Origin: Spirochaetaceae bacterium
Lineage (GTDB): Bacteria; Myxococcota_A; UBA9160; UBA4427
Assembly: GCA_020632655.1 (NCBI GenBank)
Contig: JACKFD010000011.1
Span: 62,001-126,000, forward strand
Length of the DNA stretch: 64,000 nt
Direction: 5' to 3'
Shown: positions 51,852 to 61,366 of the stretch, piece after piece
Layout: every line of letters starts with the position of its first letter
Position numbering within the stretch: position 1 is the first letter of the stretch
Notes under the pieces: model-generated
Told to the model about the DNA's origin: nothing
Database searches by the model: none
Seen by the model: only the letters and a program-made list of their open reading frames with translations
Made by a program: the position numbers and the translations under genes

Positions 51852-52778
51852 TCAGCCGATCACCTCCCGGACGCGCCTTCGCGACTCGTCTCGCAATGCC
51901 TCGGGCAGCGGCCCCTTCTCGGCGAAGCGTACGTTCGCCGCGAGATGGTCCGGGTTCTTCGTGCCGACGATCGTCGTGTCGAGCGCGGGATGCGCGAGCA
52001 CGAAGCGCAGCATGAACTCCATCCGCGTCATGTCGCCCAGCAGCTCGTCGAGCTTCGCGCGCTCCCAGACGTCCCGCTTCTCGACGACGAAGCGCCGCCA
52101 GAAGTCGTGTGTGCCTCCGTCCCCCTGGTCGGGCGCGGGCGCACCCCGCGCGACGCCGCCGCGCACGATCGTCGCGGCGCCCGACTCGGCGGCGCGCGCG
52201 AGGACGGACTCGTGCTCGGGCTGGAGGGCCGAGTAGGGGATCTGGAAGGCGTCGAAGACGCCCATCGCGATGTGGTCCTCGAGATCCGGCAGCACGCTGG
52301 ACATGCCGAGGAAGCGGACCTTGCCCTCGTCCCTCAGCTTCTGCATCTCGTCGACGGTCCCGGCGGCCTCGATCGTGGCACGCGAGGGGCTCGAGTGGAT
52401 CTGCACGAGATCGAGATGGTCCGTGCGGAGTCGTCGCAGGCTCTGCTCGACGCCCGCCCGGACGTTCGCGCGAGAGAAGTCGTGCTCGAGACGACCGTCC
52501 TTCAGGACGGGATCCCGGCCGACGAGGCAGCCGCATTTCGAGGCGAGGAAATACTCGTCGCGGCGATGGGCGATCGTCGCACCGATCAGCTCCTCGGAAG
52601 GGCCGTAGTCCGGCGCCGTGTCGATGAAGTTGATGCCGGCGTCGAGCACGGCGTTCAGCAGGCGATCGGCGTCCCGGATCGCGCTCGGTCCGCGGAAGGG
52701 AATCAGCTCCATCGCCCCGAAGCCCAGCCGACTGGCCTCGAAGCCGGTCCGACCGAAAGCCCGCCTCGCATGCGTCAT
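51852..52778 (-). CDS. Aldo/keto reductase
   Basis: A 308-residue AKR barrel. The catalytic tetrad positions are visible: Asp and Tyr in NFIDTAPDYGPSEE, Lys in ASKCG and His in LVQIHSS. NADPH-binding residues are expected in VGTKNPDHL. It probably reduces a ketone or aldehyde. AAGGGG lies just ahead of the ATG at 52778. The truncated globin gene follows directly. Confidence 0.88.
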   Translation of the reverse strand: MTHARRAFGRTGFEASRLGFGAMELIPFRGPSAIRDADRLLNAVLDAGINFIDTAPDYGPSEELIGATIAHRRDEYFLASKCGCLVGRDPVLKDGRLEHDFSRANVRAGVEQSLRRLRTDHLDLVQIHSSPSRATIEAAGTVDEMQKLRDEGKVRFLGMSSVLPDLEDHIAMGVFDAFQIPYSALQPEHESVLARAAESGAATIVRGGVARGAPAPDQGDGGTHDFWRRFVVEKRDVWERAKLDELLGDMTRMEFMLRFVLAHPALDTTIVGTKNPDHLAANVRFAEKGPLPEALRDESRRRVREVIG

Positions 52779-52869
52779 GACTCCCCCTTCCGCGTGCATC
52801 CGCCCCTGCCCCGCCGCCGCCATCCACCCGGCGTGGCGCGACGACGCGCGCGACGCGACGGACGCCGGC

Positions 52870-54297
52870 TCAGCGCGCCCCGAGACCGTAGCGATGCTCG
52901 ATCGCGGCCTGCCGCTCGGCGATCTGACGCCGCCGCGCCTCGACATCGACCCGCACGGCCCCGGCCGGGAAATGATTCGGCAGGTCGTCGAAGGCGACGA
53001 GCTCGACCCGCGGCTCGTGCTCGGCGGAGAGCGGGCCGACGCCCTGCCAGCGCAGCAGCATCTGCCCCTGCGGTGCGGCCGACGCATCCAGCCAGTTCGC
53101 GAAGCCCGGGTCCCGCGTCGCGATCACGAAGCGGTAGACACCGTCGGGGTCGAGCCGGGCCTGCCGCGTGTTGAGCGAGGTCACCTGGTTCGCGAAGTCG
53201 AGGGCCTCGAACCAGTCCGTGCCGAGCTGGAAGCCCTGATAGCGCGCATCGCTCGGGCGCGTCGTCACGACGAGCGCCTCGTCGTCGCCGAGTCGGTAGC
53301 GCCCGGTCGCGTTGTACTGCCCGCGCAGTCCGCCGCTCTCCCCGCCGAGCCGCCGCATCGGCCGCAGACTGTTCTCGGGCAGCGCACCGTAGAGCTCCTC
53401 CGTGACCGCGAGGTAGCCCGTGAACGCGTCGAGCAGGTAGCCCGCCGCAGCGTCGATGCGCATCGCCACCGTCTCGTCCGACACGGGCGTCGCCGCCTCG
53501 CCGCGACTGCCCACGCGTTCGAGACCGAGCTCGCCGGCGCGCTCGCTCGTCCAGTCGCCGTAGGTGTATCGGACGAGGATCCGCCGCGAGTCCGGGCGCA
53601 GCTCGATCCAGTTCCGTTCGCGCGGCGCACCGCCGATCAGGATCTCGAAGCGACCGTCCTCGTCGACCTCGAGCTCGTCGAGGCCGAGGGCGCCGTGGGC
53701 CGCGAAGGGACGATGCACGCCGGGGTAGCCCTGGTAGACCTGCACGTTGAAGTCCGCGGTCGTCCCGAGTCGGCCGCGGAGGCGATAGATCGCGTCGTCT
53801 TCGCAACGCGCCACGAGGTAGAGATTGTCCGGGTTGCCGAGGGCGAGCTTCGCGAAGCGCTCGTCCTGGACCTGCAGCCACGGATGCCGCGTGTCGGCCC
53901 AGGCCAGCTCCTCGTCGACTGCGCGGCGCAGGAGGCGCAGCACGTGCAAGGCCCCCTCGCCCCGACCGAAGGGCGCGCGGGAGGGTTGCGCCTCGCGCGC
54001 GATCGCGGCGGTCTCCTTCAGGCGATCGGCGAGCCGTTCGAGGGCGAGGTAGGGGTCGTCCGTCCGGGCCTGCGCGGGGTCCTCCGCGAACGCGATGGGT
54101 CGTGTCTCCGCCGAGGCGACGAGCGCCGCGCGCGAGGGTGAGGGCTCGGGCTCGTCGGCGGGCGTGGCGCAGGCGAACGCGACGCAGGCCGCTACGAGCG
54201 CGGACGCGAGCACGGACGGGGAACGCAGGCCGCCAGGGCGCTCCGGATCCGAACGCCCATCACGCGAGGCCCAGGCGCCCCGCGCGTCAATCCGCAC
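52870..54297 (-). CDS. DUF1214-like lipoprotein, paralog of the 16519 protein
   Basis: A 475-residue protein. A lipobox-like VAFAC lies at about residues 39-43 after an extended, charged N-terminus, so the true start may be further in. Shared with the paralog are NPDNLYLVARCEDD, a central beta-rich region, TSLNTRQARLDPDG and DPGFANWLD. It overlaps the SDR gene end by 11 bp and lies downstream of it, so they are in one operon. The function of these exported proteins is unknown. Confidence 0.72.
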   Translation of the reverse strand: MRIDARGAWASRDGRSDPERPGGLRSPSVLASALVAACVAFACATPADEPEPSPSRAALVASAETRPIAFAEDPAQARTDDPYLALERLADRLKETAAIAREAQPSRAPFGRGEGALHVLRLLRRAVDEELAWADTRHPWLQVQDERFAKLALGNPDNLYLVARCEDDAIYRLRGRLGTTADFNVQVYQGYPGVHRPFAAHGALGLDELEVDEDGRFEILIGGAPRERNWIELRPDSRRILVRYTYGDWTSERAGELGLERVGSRGEAATPVSDETVAMRIDAAAGYLLDAFTGYLAVTEELYGALPENSLRPMRRLGGESGGLRGQYNATGRYRLGDDEALVVTTRPSDARYQGFQLGTDWFEALDFANQVTSLNTRQARLDPDGVYRFVIATRDPGFANWLDASAAPQGQMLLRWQGVGPLSAEHEPRVELVAFDDLPNHFPAGAVRVDVEARRRQIAERQAAIEHRYGLGAR

Positions 54298-55147
54298 GCG
54301 CGGCCTCGGCGCCCTTCGGCCGGCGATGCAGCGGGCCGGCGGGCAGTCGGCCGTCGACGTCGGTGAAGCCGTATTCGTCCGCGAGCTCGCGCGAGATCAG
54401 CGCGCGACCGCTCTTCTCCATTACCTTCGGATCGCAGGCGAGCGCCGCGACCGCACGGCCCGTGAAGCGCAGGCTCTCGGCCTGCGAGAAGTCGAGCCCG
54501 GGGATGTGACGGGAAGCGCGCTCGTTGCGCTCCGTGAGCACGAGGCCGGGCCAGAGCGAGACGACGGCGACGCCCTGCTCCCGGAGCTCGATCGCCGCGT
54601 CCGCCGTGAAGCGATCGAGGGCGGCCTTTCCGACGCCGTAGGCCACGTGCCAGGCGTACTCCGCAGCACCCGAGGAGCTGATGTTCGCGATCAGCCCACC
54701 TCCCCCTTCGATCATGATCGGCACGGCGAGCCGGCTCGCGGCGTAGGCCGAGCGCGTGCCGACGTCGATCATGTCGTCCCAGTTCGAGAGCGGCAGCTCC
54801 CAGAAGGGTCGGCCCGAGGTGAGCTCGTCGGGGATGATGAAGGCGTTGTTGACGAGCACGTCGAGGCGGCCCTGCTCGGCCTGTACCCGCGCGAAGAGCG
54901 CCTCGACTGCCGCGTCGTCGCGATGGTCACACGCGACGGCGATCCCGCGGCCGCCCGCCGCGTCGATCTCGGCCGCGACGGCCTCGACCGTGCCCTTTGT
55001 CGGCGGCGTCGCGTCGCTCGTGCGACGCCCCGTGCAGTAGACCGTCGCGCCGCGGGCACCGAGCTCGACCGCGCAGCCGCGGCCGATCCCGCGGCTCGCC
55101 CCCGTCACGATCGCGACCTTGCCTGCGAGGGGCCGCTCGGCCGCCAC
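54287..55147 (-). CDS. Short-chain dehydrogenase/reductase (DHRS1-like)
   Basis: A 286-residue classical SDR. The cofactor motif is VTGASRGIGRG, followed by NNA (LVNNAF), the catalytic Ser in ANISSSGA and YGVGK (Tyr, Lys). The start is GTG at 55147 immediately after the amidohydrolase stop (TGAGTG). It oxidises or reduces a hydroxyl/keto group with NAD(P). It sits between an amidohydrolase and the DUF1214-like lipoprotein in a minus-strand operon. Confidence 0.88.
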   Translation of the reverse strand: MAAERPLAGKVAIVTGASRGIGRGCAVELGARGATVYCTGRRTSDATPPTKGTVEAVAAEIDAAGGRGIAVACDHRDDAAVEALFARVQAEQGRLDVLVNNAFIIPDELTSGRPFWELPLSNWDDMIDVGTRSAYAASRLAVPIMIEGGGGLIANISSSGAAEYAWHVAYGVGKAALDRFTADAAIELREQGVAVVSLWPGLVLTERNERASRHIPGLDFSQAESLRFTGRAVAALACDPKVMEKSGRALISRELADEYGFTDVDGRLPAGPLHRRPKGAEAARAD

Positions 55148-56671
55148 TCAGGCCGACTCCTCGGCGACGATCCGCTTCGCCTCCGCCTCGACCCGCGTGC
55201 CCGCGAAGAAGTCCGGGTTCACGCTCGTGTAGAAGCGGACCGGATTCACGCAGACGAACTCCCGGAAGGCGGCCTCGTCGAGCAGTCCCTTCTCGACGAG
55301 CTCGTACGCCTCCTCGAGGATGCCCGTCATGTCGGGCACGTCCCAATGCCCCATGTCCGAGCTGAACATCGCCCGCAGCCGCGCGCCCATCGGGTTCACC
55401 CGCTCGTCGAAGGCGAAGGCGACGGTCCCGTCGTCGGCCTCGCAGCCGAAGTAGAAGCGCGGCACGAAGAGGTCGTGGAGGTCCTGCTTCTTCTCGATCG
55501 CGCACGCCTTGTACTCGTCCAGCTCGGGCGGCTCGGGCTCGAGACGCCGGAAGGACTCGGCGATCGCGGCCCCGTCGCGCTGCATGCGCTCGTCGCCGTA
55601 GCGCGTGAAGAGGTCGAGGAGCTCGTCCGTATCGATGCGTGCCGGGTCGAGATGGTGGATCGCCTCGGCGCTCCGCTTCTCCCAATGCGACACCAGGCCC
55701 GCGTAGAGTTCGCAGGCCCAGCCGACGCCGCCCTCGAGCAGCCCGAAGGAGAGCTCGGGGAAGCGCCGCGTCACGCCACCCAGGAAGATCGAGCGACAGA
55801 ACGCCTCCATGCTCGCGCCGAAGGAGCCGATGTGGTTCGAGACGTAGCTCGAGACCGAGCGGCGACTGCCCCAGCCCATGCCGGGCGTATGCGAGGCCGG
55901 CGCCACGCGCAGCTCGACGCAGCGGCGCCAGAAGGGGTCGTAGTCGTACTCGCTGTCGAGGCCGAGCGCGTCGATCCGCTCTCCCGACCCCGAGCCCCAG
56001 TTCGGCACGTCGCGACCCGGCGAGGCAGCGCCGCCCGACCCGGCTGCGCTCGCGCCGATCGGGCGATGCACCAGGCCGTTGATCATGATGGCCTTCATGC
56101 CGAGCTCGCCGACCGCGTGCTCGAGCTCGGCGATCGCCTCTTCGGGCGTATGGGTCGGTACGAGCGCGACGGGCGTCATGCGGTCCGTATAGCCGCCGTA
56201 GAGCTCGTGGTGATAGACGTTGAGCGCGCGACAGGCGATCTGACGCAGCTCCGCCTCGCGGATCGCCGGCGTCGTCAGCGTGCGGCTCGGGTAGAGGACG
56301 GCGAAGTCGATGCCGAAGTCGTCGAGCCGCTCGTAGAGCAACCGCGGCAGATGCGCCGTCGCGCGGTCGAGCGTATTCGCGGCGGGCAGCGTCCACCACG
56401 GCGGTCGCGTCGCCCAGGTCTTCCGGCGATCCGCCTCGCTCAAAGCGCTCCAGGGCCGCAGGACCGTGTCGTCGTAGTCGAGCCCGCCGGCCGCCTCGAA
56501 GCGCGCCGCGAGATCGGCGCCGCCGAGATCCTTCACGAAGTCGAGGAAGAAGGCCTTGAGCACGGGGGCCGTCTCGATCCAATGGCCGTCGGCGTCGACG
56601 ACCGGATGCCCGAGCTCGTGGCGGATCGAGGCCGCGCGACTACTGCGCGAGCCGACGCCGCGGGCGCTCAA
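55148..56671 (-). CDS. Large amidohydrolase 2 family protein
   Basis: A roughly 507-residue amidohydrolase-2 protein, the longest of the five here. The N-terminus has VVDADGHWIET, the DGH variant motif; SSDMGHWDVPD probably carries the last Asp. The start is uncertain: no ATG or GTG precedes the domain, and a TTG at 56671 overlaps the upstream stop as TTGA. The upstream small gene 56668 is thus coupled, and the pair probably works together. Confidence 0.8.
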   Translation of the reverse strand: MSARGVGSRSSRAASIRHELGHPVVDADGHWIETAPVLKAFFLDFVKDLGGADLAARFEAAGGLDYDDTVLRPWSALSEADRRKTWATRPPWWTLPAANTLDRATAHLPRLLYERLDDFGIDFAVLYPSRTLTTPAIREAELRQIACRALNVYHHELYGGYTDRMTPVALVPTHTPEEAIAELEHAVGELGMKAIMINGLVHRPIGASAAGSGGAASPGRDVPNWGSGSGERIDALGLDSEYDYDPFWRRCVELRVAPASHTPGMGWGSRRSVSSYVSNHIGSFGASMEAFCRSIFLGGVTRRFPELSFGLLEGGVGWACELYAGLVSHWEKRSAEAIHHLDPARIDTDELLDLFTRYGDERMQRDGAAIAESFRRLEPEPPELDEYKACAIEKKQDLHDLFVPRFYFGCEADDGTVAFAFDERVNPMGARLRAMFSSDMGHWDVPDMTGILEEAYELVEKGLLDEAAFREFVCVNPVRFYTSVNPDFFAGTRVEAEAKRIVAEESA

Positions 56672-57255
56672 GAGCGCGGCCCGCCGGCAGCCGTCGCCCC
56701 CGACTCCGCCTCGCGGTCCGCCAGCGCGCCCGCATGGATGACTCCGTCGTCGTGCTTGAAGCGCGCGCGATAGGCGGCCTCGGTCACCTTCGGCAGGATC
56801 GCCTCCACGGCCCGCACGTCGACCGAGGCGGCGAGCCCCTCGGCGCCGGCGCGGGCGAGCATCTGCGGCAGCCGCGTGCGGATGCGCTCGAGGGCCCACT
56901 CGAGGGGGTCGCCCTGGGCGATCGGGTCGATGTGCACCATCTCGTTCGTCTTGCGCGCCCACGAGACGTAGTGGTAGTGCGGATCCTCGTCGAAGCAGTC
57001 GAAGCGCAGGTACTCGACGTCGCGTCCGTCGGTCCGACCGAAGACGTGGAGCGAGACGCCGCGATCGTCGATCACGTCGGGGGCCTGCTGGCTCGCGAGG
57101 TCCTGGCGGCTGATGTGCGCGGCCGTGATCGCATCGTCGAGCAGTCGGTACTCGACGCCGATCGAGACGGGGCCCGCCTCGAAGCGCTCCGTATGGGCCT
57201 CGACCGGGGGAATGGGCATGATGTCGTAGCGCGTGATGCCGCGTTCGATCTCCAT
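56668..57255 (-). CDS. Conserved hypothetical protein with an HYHYVSW motif
   Basis: A 195-residue soluble protein (MEIERGITRYDIMPIPP...). No family can be named with confidence; it resembles uncharacterised proteins found next to amidohydrolases. A notable segment FDCFDEDPHYHYVSWARKT contains clustered His/Tyr and acidic residues suited to metal binding. The stop overlaps the start of the 55148 amidohydrolase, and an amidohydrolase gene lies 51 bp upstream. It may be a subunit or chaperone of these enzymes. Confidence 0.7.
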   Translation of the reverse strand: MEIERGITRYDIMPIPPVEAHTERFEAGPVSIGVEYRLLDDAITAAHISRQDLASQQAPDVIDDRGVSLHVFGRTDGRDVEYLRFDCFDEDPHYHYVSWARKTNEMVHIDPIAQGDPLEWALERIRTRLPQMLARAGAEGLAASVDVRAVEAILPKVTEAAYRARFKHDDGVIHAGALADREAESGATAAGGPRS

Positions 57256-57306
57256 GGGGGGATCCTCCTGCTCGGCCGACCGTGGGACCGCAGCGCCAGA
57301 GCCGGC

Positions 57307-58458
57307 TCAGTCGACCGTGAGACCGTAGAGCAAAGCCGTGTTGTCGTACAGGATGCGCCGTGCGTCGTCGTCGCTCATGCGCGAGGCGAGCTCGCGGCAG
57401 ACCTCGTCACTCCGGGGGTAGGTCCCGTCCGAGTGTGGGAAGTCCGTCGCCCAGAGGACGCGCTCGGCGTTCATCCCGGGCAGGGCGAGCTCGACGGAGT
57501 AGTCGTCCTGGAAGGTGACGTAGACGTTCTCGTCGAAGTAGTGCGACGGGGGACGCGTGATCGTGCCGTACCCCTGCCAATGCCGATGGCGCTCGAAGGT
57601 ATGGTCCATGCGGTACTTGAAATGCGGCACCCAGCCCGCATCCGCCTCGACGCACACGACGCGCAGCTTCGGATGCCGCTCGAAGACGCCACCGAAGATC
57701 AACATCGCCATCAGATCCTGATTGCCGCGGATCGTGATCAGGTGCTGGATGATCTTGTGTCCACGCTGGTGGTCGCCGAGGTCACCGCGGGTCGTGAGGA
57801 TGTGGAACGAGACCGGCAGGCCCAGGTCGACGCAGGCCTCCCAGAACGGATCGTAGTCGGGGTGGTCATAGTCCTCGAAGGCCGCGTTCCCCGAGAGCAT
57901 GACGCCCTTCCAGCCGCCCTCCTTCGCGCGCACCAGCTCGGCGATCCCCTCCTCGACGGTCCGCAGGTTCACCTGCGGCAGGCCGACGAGGCGCTCGCGA
58001 TCCGGATCGCAGAAGCCCTCGAGCCAGCGGTTGTAGGCGTCGAAGCAGGCGCCGCGGTAGTCGATGTCGGGGTGGTTGCAGAGCACCATGCCCATGCTCG
58101 GGTAGACGATCTCGGCGGCGACCCTCTCCTCGTCCAGGATCTTCAGGCGCTCCTGGCCGTCCCAGCACGCCGGATGCAGGTCCTCCCATCGCACGGGCTC
58201 GCCGAATCGCTCCGGTGGACGCCCGGCCGTACACACGAGCCCCATCGGCACGCCCTCGGCGAGCGGCAGGTTCGGGATCGTGAAGATCGCCCCGCCGCGC
58301 TCGGGCTTGTAGACCGCACGCGGTCGCACGTCGCGGTACTTCGGATCGATCTCCGCGTAGGTCGCGTCGACCTCGCCGACGTGGGAGTCGGCGGAGATGC
58401 GACGCCCGGTCGGGTCGCGGCGTCCGCCTCGGTCCCCATCACTCGCGTGCTCCAACAT
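57307..58458 (-). CDS. Amidohydrolase 2 family protein
   Basis: A 383-residue amidohydrolase-2 protein. The N-terminal motif is RRISADSHVGEVD (D-x-H variant). LPVSFHILTTRGD has the central His, and WATDFPHSDGTYPRS has the late Asp plus the His-Ser typical of this branch. GGGAGGAA precedes the ATG at 58458 (a GTG one codon earlier is an alternative). It heads the minus-strand operon 58458 to 52870 and is divergent from the SDR at 58573. Confidence 0.88.
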   Translation of the reverse strand: MLEHASDGDRGGRRDPTGRRISADSHVGEVDATYAEIDPKYRDVRPRAVYKPERGGAIFTIPNLPLAEGVPMGLVCTAGRPPERFGEPVRWEDLHPACWDGQERLKILDEERVAAEIVYPSMGMVLCNHPDIDYRGACFDAYNRWLEGFCDPDRERLVGLPQVNLRTVEEGIAELVRAKEGGWKGVMLSGNAAFEDYDHPDYDPFWEACVDLGLPVSFHILTTRGDLGDHQRGHKIIQHLITIRGNQDLMAMLIFGGVFERHPKLRVVCVEADAGWVPHFKYRMDHTFERHRHWQGYGTITRPPSHYFDENVYVTFQDDYSVELALPGMNAERVLWATDFPHSDGTYPRSDEVCRELASRMSDDDARRILYDNTALLYGLTVD

Positions 58459-58572
58459 CACGGATTCCTCCCGTTGGCGTCCCTCGATCGGACCCGTCCG
58501 AGTCTATCAGGACGGCGGGTCCGAGGTATCCTCGCGCTCCGGCCGGGGCCGGCCAGACGAAGGAGAGGCGAG

Positions 58573-59325
58573 ATGGAGCGGTTGAAGGGTCGACGCGCGT
58601 TGGTGACGGGAGCGGCTTCGGGGATCGGGCGGGCGAGCGCCCTGCGCCTCGCGAGCGAGGGAGCGGCGGTCTTCTGCGCCGACATCGCCGCCCAGGGCGC
58701 CGCGCAGACCGCCAAGGAGATCGAGGCCGCGGGGGGCGTCGCCGCCTGCGGGAGCGTCGACGTCTCGGACTTCGCCTCCTGCCAGTCGATCGTCGCCGCC
58801 GCCGTCGAGGCCCTCGACGGGCTCGACACCCTCTGCAACATCGCCGGCATCCTGCGCCCGGGCCACACGACCGAGATCGACATGGGCGTCTGGGACCAGA
58901 CCGTCGCGATCAACCTCTCGGGCACCTTCTACATGTGTCGCGCCGCGCTGCCGACCCTGCTCGAGGGCGGTGGCGCGATCGTGAACATGGCCTCGGCCGC
59001 GGCACTCCAGGGCGTCCCCTACAACGCGGCCTACTGCGCGTCGAAGGCCGGCGTCGTGGGCCTCACGCAATCCCTCGCGGCGGAGTACGCGCGCCGGGGC
59101 GTGCGGGTCAACTGCATCTGCCCGGGCGGCGTGCAGACGCCGATGACCGCGAAGGGCCTCCCCGTCGAGAACATGGACCCGGCCCTCATGGCGCGCATCG
59201 TGCCGCTCATGCCGCGCGTCGCGCAGCCGGAGGAGATCGCGGCCCTCGTCGCCTATCTCGCATCGGACGAGTCGGGCTACATGACGGGCACGGCGGTCAA
59301 GATCGACGGGGGGCAGGTGGCGTGA
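58573..59325 (+). CDS. Short-chain dehydrogenase/reductase
   Basis: A 250-residue classical SDR. VTGAASGIGRA binds the cofactor, CNIAGI is the NAG-type motif, NMASAAAL has the catalytic Ser and YCASK the Tyr-Lys. The C-terminus MTGTAVKIDGGQVA is typical. An Asp at the end of the second strand (FCADIA) predicts NAD(H). AAGGAGAGG lies ahead of the ATG. Divergent from the amidohydrolase operon, it likely acts on the same substrate class. Confidence 0.9.
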   Translation: MERLKGRRALVTGAASGIGRASALRLASEGAAVFCADIAAQGAAQTAKEIEAAGGVAACGSVDVSDFASCQSIVAAAVEALDGLDTLCNIAGILRPGHTTEIDMGVWDQTVAINLSGTFYMCRAALPTLLEGGGAIVNMASAAALQGVPYNAAYCASKAGVVGLTQSLAAEYARRGVRVNCICPGGVQTPMTAKGLPVENMDPALMARIVPLMPRVAQPEEIAALVAYLASDESGYMTGTAVKIDGGQVA

Positions 59326-59358
59326 AGCGGAAGCGGACGACTCGACGCACTCGATGAC

Positions 59359-60159
59359 CTAACGCCGACGCCCCGCGAGCACAGCGAGCCCCGCGAAGAC
59401 CAGCACGGCCGTCCCCGGCTCCGGCACGACGCCCGGCGGCGTCTGGCCGAAGCGCAGGTTGTCGAGGCCGACGTTGTCCTGGGATCCCGGCGCGATGTTC
59501 GAGAGGTCGATCCGGACGAGCAGCTCGGCGGCCGAGAGCGGCGTCGCGAAGGCCACGCTCGTGTGGCCGGGCGTCGAGGCGGAGCCCGCGACGACGACGT
59601 CCGTCGCACCGAAGAGCTCGGTCGATCCCGACAGCACACTCACCCCCGCGATCGTCGTGCTCGCCGCGCCGAAGTAGGCGAGATCGAATCCGTAGAGATC
59701 GACCTCGAAGCCTGGACTCGCGACGAGGCGCACGAAGAGGAGGGGCGCGCCCGCCGTGCCAGGCCCCTCCGTGAAGACGACGTTCAGCAGGTCTCCGTAG
59801 CCCTGACCCCAGAGACGCACGCCCGCATCGGTCGCGGTCGCAAGGGAGGACGTGATCTCGATCGTCACGTCGGGCGTGAAGCCCTCCCCCGCCTCGCCGT
59901 AGGTATAGACGCCACCGGACACGGCCATCGAGGGACCGATCACGCCGTCGCCGTAATCCGTCGGGTACGACCCCCCGCTCTCGGTGGGCACGACGTCGGC
60001 GCCTCGCCGCGTCTGGTCGAAGGTCAGGATCGTCGCCCCGGCGTTCGACGGTGCGACCAGCCCGCCGGCCAGAAGCAGGGTCGCAAGGCCTCCGCCCAGG
60101 GATCGGGCGGAAGCGAGGGCGAGGACCCGGGGCGAGCGGGACGGTCGCTCGATCGACAT
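59359..60159 (-). CDS. Secreted PEP-CTERM protein
   Basis: A 266-residue exported protein. It has a signal peptide (cleavage near APSNAGA), a beta-rich domain with ILTFDQTRRGADVV typical of DUF-like PEP-CTERM proteins, and the C-terminal sorting signal VVPEPGTAVLVFAGLAVLAGRRR: PEP motif, hydrophobic helix, Arg-rich end. Such proteins are processed by exosortase and often exported with extracellular polysaccharide. No exosortase gene is in the window. TAGGAGAG supports the start. Confidence 0.88.
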   Translation of the reverse strand: MSIERPSRSPRVLALASARSLGGGLATLLLAGGLVAPSNAGATILTFDQTRRGADVVPTESGGSYPTDYGDGVIGPSMAVSGGVYTYGEAGEGFTPDVTIEITSSLATATDAGVRLWGQGYGDLLNVVFTEGPGTAGAPLLFVRLVASPGFEVDLYGFDLAYFGAASTTIAGVSVLSGSTELFGATDVVVAGSASTPGHTSVAFATPLSAAELLVRIDLSNIAPGSQDNVGLDNLRFGQTPPGVVPEPGTAVLVFAGLAVLAGRRR

Positions 60160-60427
60160 CGGCACTCTCCTACCGGACCTACCGGAATGAGTGGTGCCGA
60201 CGGGGCGGACGTGTCTGGAAATGTGTCGGCTCGGGGCGGGCGCCCGGGCGATCGGGGCCGGCGGGATCGGAAGGCTGGGATCCCGTTCCATTCGCATTTC
60301 GCGGGATCCAACCGATTTTCGATGGCTCGTGACAAGGCGACGTGGCGGCGATCGAGCCGGAAGCGACACGCCGCGCGATGCCCCGGGTCTGTTAGTCTCC
60401 GACACGCCCGTCGAGGAGCTCCCGAAG

Positions 60428-61366
60428 ATGCACCACGCTGTCCTTCCGCCCGCTGCCTGCCCGCCCCTTCCCGACTCGCCGAACATCGCCCCGATCGGCC
60501 GCCCGGATCCGGGACGGCTCGGCCGGCTGCTGATCGCCACCGTCCTGGCGTGCCTCGCCGCGGCGACGGCGAACGCGCAGATCTCGCGCCAATGCGTCCC
60601 CGACCCGGACGATCCCGGCGCGCCCTTGCCGAGCGAGTGCCGGAGCTTCGCCTTCGACATCGAGATCACGGTCGTGAGCGACCCGGCCTCCCTCTACGGA
60701 TCGATCTCCCCCGGCAGCCAGCTCCAGGGCACCTTCACGACCTTCACGGCGTTCCCCGATCTCGAGACGGCGAACGGCGTCGGCCAGTACCTGAACGCCG
60801 TCGAGTGCATGACCCTCGAGCTCGGCGACCGCGTGATGCACGTCGAGCTCGAGCCCGTCGAGATCTCGCTGCCGCCGAGCGCGAGCGACCCGGGCATCAC
60901 GGTCATGAACGACGTTCCGCAGGACGCCGGCGGCTTCACCCTCTTCACGGACTCCGTGACCTGGCTGGTCGCCGGTCCCGGATCGCTCGACCCCGACGCC
61001 ATGCCGGGCCCGGACGACGCCATCGACGGCGGCGGCGGCTTCTCCTTCGGCATCGGCGACACGTGCATCCCGCCCTTTCAACTGCCCTGCCCCCGCACCC
61101 TCGTCGTCGACGAGGGCTACCCCGAGGCACCCGGCGACACGACGGGCCTGACCTCGGCGCTGATGACCTTCGACTTCCTCAGCTTCCAGAACGACTACGC
61201 GACCGCCAATGCCGACCTGCTGGCGATCGTCGATACGGACCTCGTCCCCTGCCCGGAGCCGACGGCCGGAGCGGGCCTCGCCCTGGGTGCCCTGGTGGTA
61301 CTCGCGTTCGCGACCTGCCGCGCGCGAGGCCCAGCCCGGCACGACCCGACACACGATCGCGTCTGA
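60428..61366 (+). CDS. Secreted PEP-CTERM-like protein
   Basis: A 312-residue exported protein. The signal peptide ends near TANAQ after a long, proline-rich n-region. The mature part is beta-rich and acidic with several Cys (QCVPDPD, GDTCIPPFQLPCPR). The C-terminus CPEPTAGAGLALGALVVLAFATCRARG has a PEP-type motif, a helix and a basic patch, followed by a short non-conserved tail. It is divergent from the PEP-CTERM gene at 59359. Function unknown. Confidence 0.8.
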   Translation: MHHAVLPPAACPPLPDSPNIAPIGRPDPGRLGRLLIATVLACLAAATANAQISRQCVPDPDDPGAPLPSECRSFAFDIEITVVSDPASLYGSISPGSQLQGTFTTFTAFPDLETANGVGQYLNAVECMTLELGDRVMHVELEPVEISLPPSASDPGITVMNDVPQDAGGFTLFTDSVTWLVAGPGSLDPDAMPGPDDAIDGGGGFSFGIGDTCIPPFQLPCPRTLVVDEGYPEAPGDTTGLTSALMTFDFLSFQNDYATANADLLAIVDTDLVPCPEPTAGAGLALGALVVLAFATCRARGPARHDPTHDRV

